Source: Aphelocoma coerulescens (Eukaryota > Chordata > Aves > Passeriformes > Corvidae). From it: a stretch of 64,000 bases of DNA. The position numbers and the translations under genes were made by a program. A model generated the notes under the pieces. The model saw nothing but the letters and a program-made list of their open reading frames with translations, did not search any database and had not been told where the DNA came from. The stretch covers positions 13,114,001 to 13,178,000 of the forward strand of contig NC_091013.1 of NCBI RefSeq assembly GCF_041296385.1, in the 5' to 3' direction. Positions 13,838-24,300 of the stretch are shown piece by piece (the first letter of the stretch is position 1; each line of letters begins with the position of its first letter).

Positions 13838-14518
13838 TGTAGCGGTGTAGGTGGCTGCAGCTACTCTTTCTCCTGAGCAGAACTCAGACAACCAGCTGTG
13901 GCGGTCAGCAACCCAAGTTTAGCATGTAACTTTCAGTCATGGTGAGAACCCATGATTCCCTTGTTTTGTCTTTTGCATGTTTTCCCCTGATTGGTTAATA
14001 TTTTGCCTCCTGGTTTTATGTATGAAGTTACGTACATTCATTTCCTTTCTTTAATATGTATCAGTTCTAGAAAGTTCCTTGTTCCTCGACGCCCCATTGG
14101 ATCCTTCCCTCAGTCCCTCCTATGTGTTGTTCCCATTGGTTCCCTTCCTGTCAATCCCACCTGCTTGTCTCTATCCCATTGGCTGAGATCCCTCTCCCCA
14201 CCTATTCTGTACCCAGTATAAGATCCCTGGACCCTCCCACCAATTGGCCTCTTCATCCCTGTCTTTTCAGCGGAATAAACCTGTGTGGAACACACATGGA
14301 GAGTCTCCTCTCTTTCTTCTTTGCCTGCATGCCTGCCTGACAGCGACAGAAGGATCCAGCCCCTTTTGGGTGAGGGGCTCTGCCCCTTTTCATTGTGTGT
14401 TGGGCACTGAGTGCCGCCTTCCAGAGGGGATTCAGCGCTGACCTCCAGGCCTCTTTGTGTAGGCATGCGAGGGGTAAAACCCCCTTCTGCCAGCTCCCAG
14501 TGGCTGAAAAACCCTCCA
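13838..14518 (+). mobile_element. Solo LTR of an endogenous retrovirus (ERVK-like, 6-bp TSD), copy A
   Basis: A 681-bp LTR begins TGTAGCGGTG and ends CCCTCCA. It is flanked by a perfect 6-bp duplication AAAGAT at 13832-13837 and 14519-14524. Six-bp duplications are typical of class II (ERVK-type) retroviruses. U3 holds four ATTGG motifs, a TATA-type box at 14217-14222 and AATAAA at 14274-14279, followed by about 240 bp of R and U5. No internal viral sequence is attached. A closely similar copy lies in reverse at 20711-21365; long parts of U3 are nearly identical by eye. The last 200 bp (U5 side) differ clearly more between the two copies than U3 does. Confidence 0.92.
14096..14279 (+). promoter_or_regulatory. 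LTR promoter region: four inverted CCAAT boxes, TATA box and poly(A) signal
   Basis: Inside LTR copy A, ATTGG occurs at 14096-14100, 14135-14139, 14178-14182 and 14243-14247, a TATAAG box lies at 14217-14222, and AATAAA lies at 14274-14279. The reversed copy keeps all four as CCAAT on plus at 20955, 21020, 21063 and 21102. CCAAT boxes in either orientation bind NF-Y in vertebrates. That this LTR is active is inference. Confidence 0.6.
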
Positions 14519-14840
14519 AAAGATAATGTGCAGGAACAGTAGGAGAAATTAAGCTTGTTCAGAAAGATTTATTGTTGTAGCCTATGGTAACTCCTCACTA
14601 CCAGTCCTTGCTAAGCTACAGTTCTTTCCACAGACTCTGCATGTGTGATTCCTCACGCTTCTTTTAGAAGTGAAATGCAAAGCCATCTCTGCAGAAATCT
14701 GAAGGCAGTCACTCAGTGGTCATCAGCAGGCTCAAAGTTACTAGCCGCACTGCACAGATCTCTTGACATTCAATAGGGTATTCCTACTGCCAATTACTCT
14801 CATGGAATGGGATCTGCAGAGAGAGAGATTAAGAACCTTC

Positions 14841-14869
14841 ACCGGGTTCGAGTCCAGGTTATGACGCCA
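14841..14869. other. tRNA 3'-end-like sequence with encoded CCA (possible ERV primer-binding site on minus, or tRNA-derived fragment)
   Basis: On plus the sequence reads like the last part of a tRNA: a T arm and loop with the invariant GGTTCGA core (14845-14851, four of five stem pairs form), then seven acceptor bases, a discriminator base and CCA (14867-14869). Eukaryotic tRNA genes do not encode CCA, so a mature tRNA end was copied into DNA, or this is a primer-binding site read on minus beginning TGGCGTCAT. By eye it is closest to tRNA-Leu, the primer type known for ERVL elements. The similarity runs past the 18 bases usual for a primer site, which favours a tRNA-derived fragment. I find no matching 5' half of a tRNA upstream. 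Confidence 0.4.
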
Positions 14870-15059
14870 GATACCTCAAGCTTTGCAGCTGCACTCTCGC
14901 AGCTGGATGCCTCTTAGCTCCATCTCCTCCAGTCTCGCCATATCCCAGGCATATCTCTTTCCCATCGCACAGGCTCCACCAGGCAGTGCCAGCTTTCCAG
15001 CGTGCTCTGCCGTTCTGTGCTTTCTCCAAGCTCATCCCAGCCACCTCTGCCCAGGCACA

Positions 15060-15240
15060 AAAACACCCTTCGTGGTCAGCACAGTCAGTTTGCGTCCCTT
15101 TGGCGGACGAACGATGACCAGCTGCAGTCCCGCCGTGCCCGCTCCGCCGCTCCTGCCCGGGCGCTGCCCGTGGTGCTGAAGCTTTTCCTTCCGTCCCGCC
15201 CTGCTTGGCGCTCTGGATGCCGGTGAGGCCATACCTCTGC
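15060..15240. promoter_or_regulatory. CpG-dense patch (candidate small CpG island)
   Basis: By eye about twenty CpG dinucleotides fall within about 180 bp, with runs such as CCGCCG and CCCGGGCG, in an otherwise CpG-poor region. It does not look like any of the LTRs in this window. About 100 bp downstream on plus is a full splice-donor consensus (15338). A promoter with a first exon is possible, and so is the GC-rich U3 of an unrecognised LTR on minus, given the possible primer-binding site at 14841-14869. Confidence 0.35.
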
Positions 15241-16596
15241 AGGAAAACCATTTCTGAAGACGTTTCCTGCCCAAACCTATCAGACAAGAAGCTGCATGAT
15301 ATGGTGTTGCTCCAGCAGAATGAGAAAAACATTTAAGGTAAGTTTTTGATTCAATAAATGTCTCACCCACTTCCTTTCTCTCTGAGATTTGGTAGTGTTC
15401 CAAAAGCCTCATTAAGCTGTCACTTTGTAATCTTCAAGTAATCCATCTGTCTGTCAGATTTGGCTTGGGGTTTTGGTCATCTTTATCACAGTGATTCTGG
15501 TGGTTTCAGTCCTGTTTGCTAGAGCTGGGCTGTTCGACTTCTTGCCAATGGAGGTCAAACAATATGATAATCTCTATAAAAGTATTTTGTGGCAGAATGA
15601 ATCACTAAACTTTTCATGAGGCAGATCTGATACCTACTAAATCCACAGATAGGTCAGAGTTTACAAATCACTAAGTCATGTAAAGCTAACACGGTGAAAA
15701 CACAGATATTTAAATATTAACATTAATATTATCAGTTCTCTTAAGTACGGGACAGATTATTCCAACCAACAGTATTATTTTAGTTTGGAGTTTGGTAACT
15801 GTACATCACAACCTGTTTTTTATTGAGGACACACTGGCACTATCACTAGTTCAAAATGATTCTTTGAAATTTCATTCCACTTCAGGTAAGATGTACATCC
15901 TAGTTGCCTGCATAAAAAACCACAATGTAGATGAGCATCGTTATTCCCTCTGGGAAAGAATACCAGGGAAACTGAATGATTCTCACAATTAAAAAAAAAG
16001 GAAGCAGATTCTTACAGCTCCAATTTCTTCTGGATTTCTGACAATCAGAAGCAGCTGGACAAATGCGCATATACGAAAGATGCTTGTGTAGAAACCTACA
16101 AAAATTGATGCCCTTGGACTCCAGCCAAAGTGCTTGGACATTTGAGCAGGCTTATTAAACTCAGGGATACTGCTCAGAAGCTTCATACTACACACAGGCC
16201 TAAGGACCTTGCTATTTAACAAGTCTAACTGAGAGAAGTTGGAATTCCATGATAGCAAATGTCCCTTTTGCAATTTCAGCAAACAGACCTCAAAATCCAG
16301 ATGATACCTGAACTATCCTAGAGGCAGCTATGCAGTCATTGTTAAAGTAAAAAGTTTTCCTTCCTCTACCATGTTAGCAAAAGCTTTAGCTTTTCAGTTT
16401 CCAAGGATTCTAGTCTAACTCTGTAACCAAACCCAAAAATCCCTTTTTCAGGTGTGTTGGAAACAAGAGTTACTTTTACCATATAAATGACTTCAATGTG
16501 CAAGCATTTTTTTAAAGTATTATATCCCAGTGTGACAAAATAATAGTGACAGTATTACTTTAAAATTCAATCAAGTCAGCCAAATTAGGTAATAAA

Positions 16597-16613
16597 GGGG
16601 GGGGGGGGGGGGG
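16597..16613 (+). repeat. Poly(G) run, 17 bases
   Basis: Seventeen G in a row, directly after AATAAA. It is a mononucleotide repeat, prone to length error in sequencing. Confidence 0.9.
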
Positions 16614-17148
16614 AAATGAAAACTGTGTGATAGTTGAGATTATATCAAGTCTACAGCTTTCCATAATGTGTTGATTGAAGACCAAAGGAAAAAGTCTGAC
16701 AAGCAGTCTGATTTGTTTCAAAAGTTCAGTTATTGCCTTTTATCTAGGTCCTGCTTGGAAACAAAACATTATCAAGCAGAAATAGTAATTTCACAGTTGA
16801 CAAGACCTGGCAGTCAACAGCAGTTCTTACAGCACCACAGCAGATAGTATGTGACTCATGACTTGTCCTGAGGCTGCACAGGCTCATTCTCTGACATTCA
16901 ACAACTTCTCCTTTATCTTGGTTGGGTAGGAACATTAAGGGTCTCAATTTTCCAATGTATTTCAGAGTGGCTTACCTAAAACCTGAATTTAGCAAAGCAA
17001 AATTTCAGCTCTTAGACTGGTTGCAATCAATCATTCGAGTGGAAAACTGACTAGACACTAGAGACAGTAATTCTTATAGTTGGTTGCTCAAACGTTTCAT
17101 CCTTTTCTCCTACAGTGATGTTTAGGAAGCAGGCCACTTGTTTGCAGG

Positions 17149-17812
17149 TGTCTTGGGGTGACTTTATGATGTGTATCCCGTATCGCTGCCCTATGCCCAG
17201 AAATTAATTTTTGTGCCTTTCTATGCCTTTAAACTGAGCCTGAGAGGGGGAAGGAAAAACTGAGCAAAACTTTTTCAAAGCAGTTTGCAGCTTGTTCAAG
17301 GTCACACAGAGATAGCGACAGTTTTTTTCAGCTGCGGCAGGAGAGCGGGAGGGAAGGGAAGCACCCGGCTTGCTTTTCTTTCCAGCCAGCTTTTGGCAGT
17401 TTTTTTTTCCCCAGCTCCTTTCCTCCAGAGAATTGAACTTTTGTTTTCCTGGGACTTCATTTTGGTTTTTTTCCCTTTTTCTCTGCTGGACAGTTTCAAT
17501 ATCAGAATACATCGGGAGGACTTTCCACTGAGTCCTTGGCCCTGGAGGTGGGCCCACCACCCTGTCCCAGCTCCAAGGAGGGGAGAGAGATCTACTGAAG
17601 GACTCTGAAATTTTCTCAGGTTTGTCTCAGCAGAATGAGAGGTTTTATCATTTAGCATTATCATCCTTTTCCTGTGTGTTTGTTAAATAAGTTTTTATCT
17701 CTTTCACTTTCCTTCGAGGAAATTTTTTTTTTCCTGAACCTGGTGGGGGAGGGGTGGTTGTAGCCTGCCTCCTCTCAGAGGATATATTTCTAAATTTGGC
17801 CAAACTGGAACA
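17149..17812 (+). mobile_element. Solo LTR of an endogenous retrovirus, passerine ERVL-like (5-bp TSD)
   Basis: A 664-bp LTR begins TGTCTTGGGGTGAC and ends CTGGAACA. It is flanked by a perfect 5-bp duplication GCAGG at 17144-17148 and 17813-17817. Its sequence matches my memory of a common passerine ERVL-type LTR, including the long T-rich middle and the 3' part with GAGGATATATTTC. The middle has a poly-T and purine pattern that opens overlapping frames of about 107-120 codons on both strands; these are not genes. No internal viral sequence is present, so this is a solo LTR. Confidence 0.92.
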
Positions 17813-17817
17813 GCAGG

Positions 17818-20704
17818 ATAAAAAAGGTCACTGACCTCTGTTCAGGTGACAGATTTATTTTCAGTATACAGTTATACTCCAGAAGGAAGCATCCAGAGAG
17901 TAAGCCAACAGAGATTTAAACTACAGACATATCAACTTAAAAAACAAATAGAGAAAGAAAGGGCTTTCTGAGATCTTTCATCATCACATCATTTCATGCC
18001 AATTGATTTTCTATGTTCTTTGAGAGAGATTTTCTCAAGTACTGGGTATTTTCACATGCAAATATGGCTACCACTGGAATTGCAAGGGAATATCCTTCTT
18101 CTAGGGAGGATGTGTTCATCCGAGCTCTTTTAGGACAGCTTTTAGAATGAAGACATAAAAGCATGCGCTTCTCAAAAATGACCATCAAAGGCAGTTGATG
18201 GAAAGCTCAGATGAAAACCTCGGTGTTACAAGTAGAGGTAAAGCAAGATAGACAAATTACACCCTGGCATCCTTCAGACTGAAGACACATGGTTTTTCAG
18301 CAAGATCTAAATCTGCAAAATATAAAACACACTACCAAAAGAAAAAGAATGTTTAGATTACAAGGACGCTAATGAACCTCGCCTGTTCAATAGCAACTCC
18401 ACTCTTTGTACAACCAGAGCACAAATATGACTATGCTAGGAAAGTCTGAAGCAATAGGACAGCATCTGTGTTGCTCTTCTGCACAGTATTGAGTGCTTGG
18501 CACAACTCAGCTCCTCCAAGTTGAAGCTATTCAATAAGGCCCAACATTCACATTAACTTAAAGGCAACATTCCCTTTGTCAATAAAGGTCACAAGACTTT
18601 ATCATTCTGCATCTGCAGAGTTGTTTGGAAAAAATTAATGTGCTCAGTGAAAAAACAAAGAATATTTTAATCATTAGCAGCATTGCCCCGCTAATAAAAA
18701 TGTGATGCTTCCCACCTACCCCCATCCCCAGATGAGAAATTCATTCTAGTTTCTCCTAGTGATGTGATACACTCTTTAGTGTAAAAAAAAACCAAACCTA
18801 TCAACCTCAAATTGATTATATGAACCAGAAGGACCACTGTGAGCTTCCAGTTTGTACTAAAATGCAGAAGCTGAGCAGAGATCATTTGGACCATCAGCAT
18901 GGCTTTAACAAAGTAAAAGAGACCAAAGTGAAGGGGAAAAAACTATCCTGATCTGCAAGTTTGCCTGCAGAGAGCCCTGAAATGATAGCATACTGCAGCA
19001 AAAAATGCTTTTCTTCCTGAAATTACTGCAAGCTGACCTTATTCAGAGTATGAGAAACACTGCAGAAAAAATAATAACACACAGTACAGAAAATTAGGGG
19101 AAAAAAACAGTAACAATCATTCTAACCTCGTTTTCCTCTTTGATGCAACAAATAACTTCCATTTTCAACAATGGGAGTTACTCACATACAACAAATGGAA
19201 AATAGGCCCCAGTCTGCTCAGAAATTGGTGTGAATGGAAAACACAGATTATAGGTAACAATAAAATATATTTCTACTGATAGCTCACTTTTCTTCTGTTG
19301 TTCTCATTCAGAGTCAGGGAATATGCCCCTGTATCTCTTTCCACTTTCTTCTTTATTTTTGGGAAAACCATATTTTCCAATTTTTATATATTGAAATTCA
19401 AACTCAAAATACACACATTTGGTACCTTGAAAAGTCTGATCTTTAAGAGTTTTTAGATAGAAAGGTGGAAAGTCTCTGCTTTTTCACAATAAAGGATTCA
19501 AAAAAGCATACAGGAAACAGTGGAAGTCATTATCAGAATTTTTCAGCTTATTGTTTATGCTTCCAAAAAACAAACATGTCAAATAAAAGCAAAGTACGTC
19601 TTGATACAATGTAGCACCAATTTCAACAAAACTTTTCAAAATTTTCATCAAATATTTTAATTCCATCTAAAAATTCTATCTCTAGGTTCACAGCATTACG
19701 CAGCACTATCATGCATAGAGTTCATAATGTGATTTTAAAAGGCACAACTGAAATAAAAATCTGCATAATATCCTTGGATCCTTCCTGCTCCAGAGAGAAC
19801 CCTGCAGTCAGAAACATGACAGCTTTCCCCCTCAGGAGATGTCAAAGTCCGGACAGAGCCACTAAGAAACAAAGGCAGCTCTTTATGTAAGCCAAGCTCT
19901 CCCCTGTGCTTGCTCAAGTTCTTATATTGGGGTTTATTTCAATCCTAAGCATAGCCAGCCCCAGAAGTCACTTCACAGTATAGTCAAGGAGACATCTACT
20001 CCCCATGTCAGAAATACCCAGTTCATCTGCTCTGATGAGGATGAAGATTTGTCCCTCCACAGTAAATACCAGGTTGAGAGCAGCAGATAAGACACACCAG
20101 AGCCCAGCCAGCAGAGCTGAGACTTCTTTCTGACCTGAAGAGCATCTTTTTTTCTAATGTGAGTACAATTTTCTTTTTCCTTTTTACTTTTTCCCTAGTC
20201 CCATACCGGTTTCATTTTTGCATGTAGCCAATTATCCTTCTCAAGTCTAAAGAACACATTTCGAAGTCTTTGAATAAAATTTCTTTCCATTTAATTTTTT
20301 TAAAAATAATTACCAAAAAAAAAAAAAAAAAAGGAAATATTCCAATTTGCTTTAGAATTTTTCTCAGAAGCAACCTGAAATGCTGAACCCCAACTCAATA
20401 TTACAGTGTCTTGGAGCATGTCATTTTTAATGACTTAGAATTAAAAATACCAACAGTCTCACAAGATTTAACCTTCTTTTGTTTCTCATCAAAACATTCA
20501 GACGTTTCCTGCCTTGCACAGCATTAGACTAGACTGAACAGTCAAATCTTTTCTGATCACACTTTCCTCTCTACACTATTCCAAGAAAAGCTCAATCATG
20601 TTATGACATGTCTGTGACCAGTAAAGTGATGAGGGAGAAAGGAGAAAGAATTCATCTGCTAACAGGAGAGACTAGTACAGAAGAATAAATGAAAACTAAG
20701 TAAA
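17818..20704. other. AT-rich non-coding stretch
   Basis: No gene, no recognised repeat apart from a run of 18 A at 20315-20332. Open frames are all below 70 codons. Confidence 0.55.
20315..20332 (+). repeat. Poly(A) run, 18 bases
   Basis: Eighteen A in a row. No LINE or processed-copy sequence is recognised directly 5' of it, so it is listed only as a simple repeat. Confidence 0.85.
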
Positions 20705-20710
20705 GAAATC

Positions 20711-21365
20711 TGATGGGGAGCTGCATGCTAGATAAAAAGGGGCGCAGGGCTCTAGCCATGGTCCTGTCCATGCTACGGCAGTCACACACCCACAAGTAAA
20801 GCAGGCAGACAGAGCTGAGCTCCTCACCCGAGGGAGCTTCCCTCTAAGCTGGTCGAGTAGGCACACAGTAGCAGAGGCAAAGAAGTAAAGAGAGGGGACT
20901 CTCTGTATGTGTTCCATGCAGGTTTATTCTGGTCAAATGACAAAGACAAAGAGCCCAATTGGTGGGAGGGTCCAGGGATCTTATACCGGGTACAGAATAG
21001 GTGGGAAAATGGATCTCAGCCAATGGGATAGAGACAAGCAGGTGGGATTGACAGGAAGGGAACCAATGGGAACAACACATAGGAGGGACTGAGGGAAGGA
21101 TCCAATGGGGCGTCGAGGAACAAGGAACTTTCTAGAACTGATACATATTAAAGAAGGGATATGAATATACATAACTTCATACATAAAACAGGGAGGGGAA
21201 AACATTAACTAATCATGGGAAAACATGCAAAAGACAGAACAAGGGAATCATGGATTCTCAACATGACTGGGAGTTACGTGCTAAACTTGGGTTGCTGACT
21301 GCCACAGCTGGTTGTCTGAGTTCTGCTCAGGAGAAAGAGTGGCTGGAGCCACCTGCACCGCCACA
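20711..21365 (-). mobile_element. Solo LTR of an endogenous retrovirus (ERVK-like, 6-bp TSD), copy B
   Basis: A 655-bp LTR on the minus strand begins TGTGGCGGTG there (plus-strand end CACCGCCACA at 21356-21365) and ends CCCCATCA (plus-strand start TGATGGGG at 20711). It is flanked by a perfect 6-bp duplication GAAATC at 20705-20710 and 21366-21371. It is the same family as the LTR at 13838-14518, in the opposite direction. U3 with four CCAAT boxes, the TATA region and the AATAAA (TTTATT on plus, 20923-20928) are all kept. The U5 side differs from copy A, so the two are separate insertions rather than parts of one provirus. Their different duplications show the same. Confidence 0.93.
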
Positions 21366-21371
21366 GAAATC

Positions 21372-24300
21372 TGTAACAGAACAAATATAATTAAAGAGAA
21401 AGCTTTTTGGAAAGTTAGACATGAAGAACAATTTCTTATTCTGAAATTTTCCTGTTTCAGCATTTCCTTACTAGTCCCATAGGGTTGTCCACACAATTGC
21501 TTAGAAATCGTACTTACTTATGCATAGCTTGGATCTTAGTTCAATAAATCAAAATAATTTGATTCCAGTCATAACCATTTAATATAACAGATGAAACTAT
21601 TCCAAAAGTCTATTCAGAGAAATATAAAGAAAATTATTTGTCACTTATACTTCTGCCATCAACTTTAAAAGAGCTACAAGGGCTTTTGAAATTTTATGGC
21701 TGCCTTTAAAAAGATGGCACTAGTGAGCCCATATATCATACATTACCCCTATAATCTTCTAAGGTGAAGTTTTGAATAAAGCTCCAAACTAGGATTTACA
21801 ATAACTGTCAACAAAGTCTGCACATTATAGAGATTAGTGGAGTAGAAAATAATGAGGAAGGCACTTGCCCTTACAGAAGGTTTTCAATTGCATGGCAAAG
21901 TGGCTCGATGCATTGAAAAAAAAACCTTTAAATCTGACAAAGCGCAGGAGGCACATGCCATCTACTGGATAGGAACTCGGGGATGGTACATGGGAGTTGT
22001 CAGACTGAGTAGTGTGAAGGGTTGCTTCAGGCCCTGACACCAAAAAAGGGGGATATCAAATACTCGAGTAGGGATTTTGCTGCTGTATGGGGGAATGGCC
22101 AGTTGGGAATAGCATGGATCAGTTGTCCATGGTGATATGGAGCACATTCAGAGAAGACAGGAAAAAAAACCAAAAGGCTTGAGAGAAAAGTTTGTGTTAT
22201 AAGCCTTAAGGTCTCAAAATGTACCTTATGAAAGACAAAACAGAGAGGAGCTAGGCCTGAAGGGGCAAAGAAAGAACAGACCTGGTAGAGAGCAACAAAA
22301 AAAATGTTGACTAGATGCAAGGTCAGACAAATGAAGTAAGAACTGATTTGCTGGCAACAAGAGGTAATTATCAGAACAGATTATCTTCAGAATGAGATGT
22401 GGTCAATTTGTATATTACATATTGAAATGAGAAGTGTGCTGAACAGTCAAAGTGGCGCTTTCCAGTCTTGGCAATCACACTTGAACAGGAAAAGCAGAAC
22501 CCACTATCATGGTTTAATTCCAGATGACAACTAAGCACCACACATCTCCTCATTCACTCTTCCCCAGTGGGATGGGGAAGAGAACCAGAAGGGTAAAAGT
22601 GAAAAAACTCATGGGTCAAGATAAAGACATTTTAAATAAGCAGAAGACATGTGTGCAAGTAAAGCAAAACATTTTCACTCCCTACTTCCCATCAGTAGGC
22701 AAATGTTCAAACATCTTCAAGAAAGTGGGGCTCCATCACTCATAGGAGTGACTTGTGAAGACAAACACCATCACCTCAAACGTCCCTCCTCGTTTCCTCC
22801 TTCTTCCTCCAGCTGTATATGCTGAGCGTGGCATTACATGATATAAAATAGCTCTTTGGTTACTGGGAGTCAACAATCCCATCTGTGTCCCCTGTCTGAT
22901 CCTCTTGCCCTTCCTCTTCCAGGACAAGACTCCTCTGACCACATGAACCATCTGCTTGACCTGCACCACAGCAGTGCTTACTTTTCATTTCTGCCTGCAA
23001 AGAGAGCTGATGTGTATACTACCAAGGATGTGTAGTCTCCACAGTTGTATTTGATTTGAATTCCATGCCTAGTGACATCTAGGTTTATTTTATTAGATTT
23101 ATCTTCAAACACTGTCTCAGGGCCAGGGGAGTGCAAATGTCACTGATGCAAAATCACACATGGAAGGCAGAGTAATTTTAAAACACTCTTATAATAAATA
23201 ATTACCCCAGCCATACCTGCTTTTATTTAGGAATACTGATTTCCTGCTTACCTTTCCCAACAGAAAGTGTGAAAAATTCTACCCTGGCTCCTCTGTGATA
23301 GCAAATTTGGCTTGTGCTTAAGTACCTCTGTTTCTACATCAAAGAATAATAATTATTTTTACTTTTTTTAAACCAGGACTATACAAACAAATGTTCACAG
23401 TCATATGTATCATTTGTCCAAGAAGCCAAGCATTTAGCACCCTTATCCTGTGACCTTCAGTGAAAATGAAAATGCTCACCACCTTACAACAGATGCCAAC
23501 CAGCTCAGCAATACTCACACCATTTTTATTGCATTAATACATTAAACCCAGAGTTGCATTTAGTAAAAACAGAAATTTTGTAAGGAATGTTTAAGTTGCA
23601 AGTGGAGGTTTATTTTTAAAAACAATAAAAATGTCAGTGATCCAGAGATACAAAGATATATGGCACGATGCCCATGTCTCAGCCAAGGAAACAGGAACAG
23701 ATGACACTAAATATGCTATAGGCTGTTAGTTAGAGGAGTGTGCCAGCAGTGCAATGTGTTACTACACAGGAAGCCTGAGTTCAGAAGCAACAAGAGCTTG
23801 TTGAAACTGCAGCTGAAATGGTGTTCTACAGAAAATAGCTTTTTCACAAAACAGACTTTTAAAAACCACAAAAAAACCACAACATTTTCATTGAAATACA
23901 TTAGGAAAGAAAAACTGTTTTCTAAATAGAAAAGAAACATATTTTGATGGTTTGCCAAAAATAAAAGGGATGGCTGAGTGTCGCATTTATTTGCTTCCTG
24001 GCTTGAAGATATTTCTTGTCAGTGATGCTACAGAAATAAAAAATCTTATAATTTTTCAGCTTTTTATTTTTGACGAGTTTCTGTCCTGGAAATTTCATCA
24101 CCCTTCAACAGGAAGTAGTTCATTTTCAAATAGCTGTAGCAACATTCACCTGGGTTCCTCCTTTCTCCTGTTACTGGATTTGACAGGACTACATAACATT
24201 TAAACTAGCAACAGCACCAAAGGCAAAATGCTGTGTATTGTTTTTCTTCAAACTTGCAATCATGGACAATTCCACAGGGAATTACAAACAAAGCAGTCTT

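Larger units (their letters stand above)
14525..17143. other. Non-coding stretch with a CpG-dense patch and a tRNA-end-like site
   Basis: No gene is recognised with confidence. The stretch holds the tRNA-3'-end-like site at 14841-14869, the CpG-dense patch at 15060-15240 and a splice-donor consensus at 15338, each listed separately. A run of 17 G lies at 16597-16613. A minus-strand frame of 157 codons (14859-15332) crosses the CpG patch but matches no family I know. From about 15400 to 17143 the sequence is AT-rich and featureless apart from the G run. Confidence 0.5.

Noticed and set aside
14785..14869. A complete tRNA gene
   Set aside because: Only the T arm and acceptor 3' side are present; there is no A box, anticodon arm or 5' acceptor strand, and CCA is encoded.
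14859..15412. Minus-strand frames of 157 and 126 codons over the CpG patch
   Set aside because: They overlap in different frames, match no family I know, and are explained by the GC-rich composition.
13838..21365. The two ERVK-like LTRs as the two ends of one provirus
   Set aside because: They are in opposite orientations and each has its own, different 6-bp duplication; no viral genes lie between.
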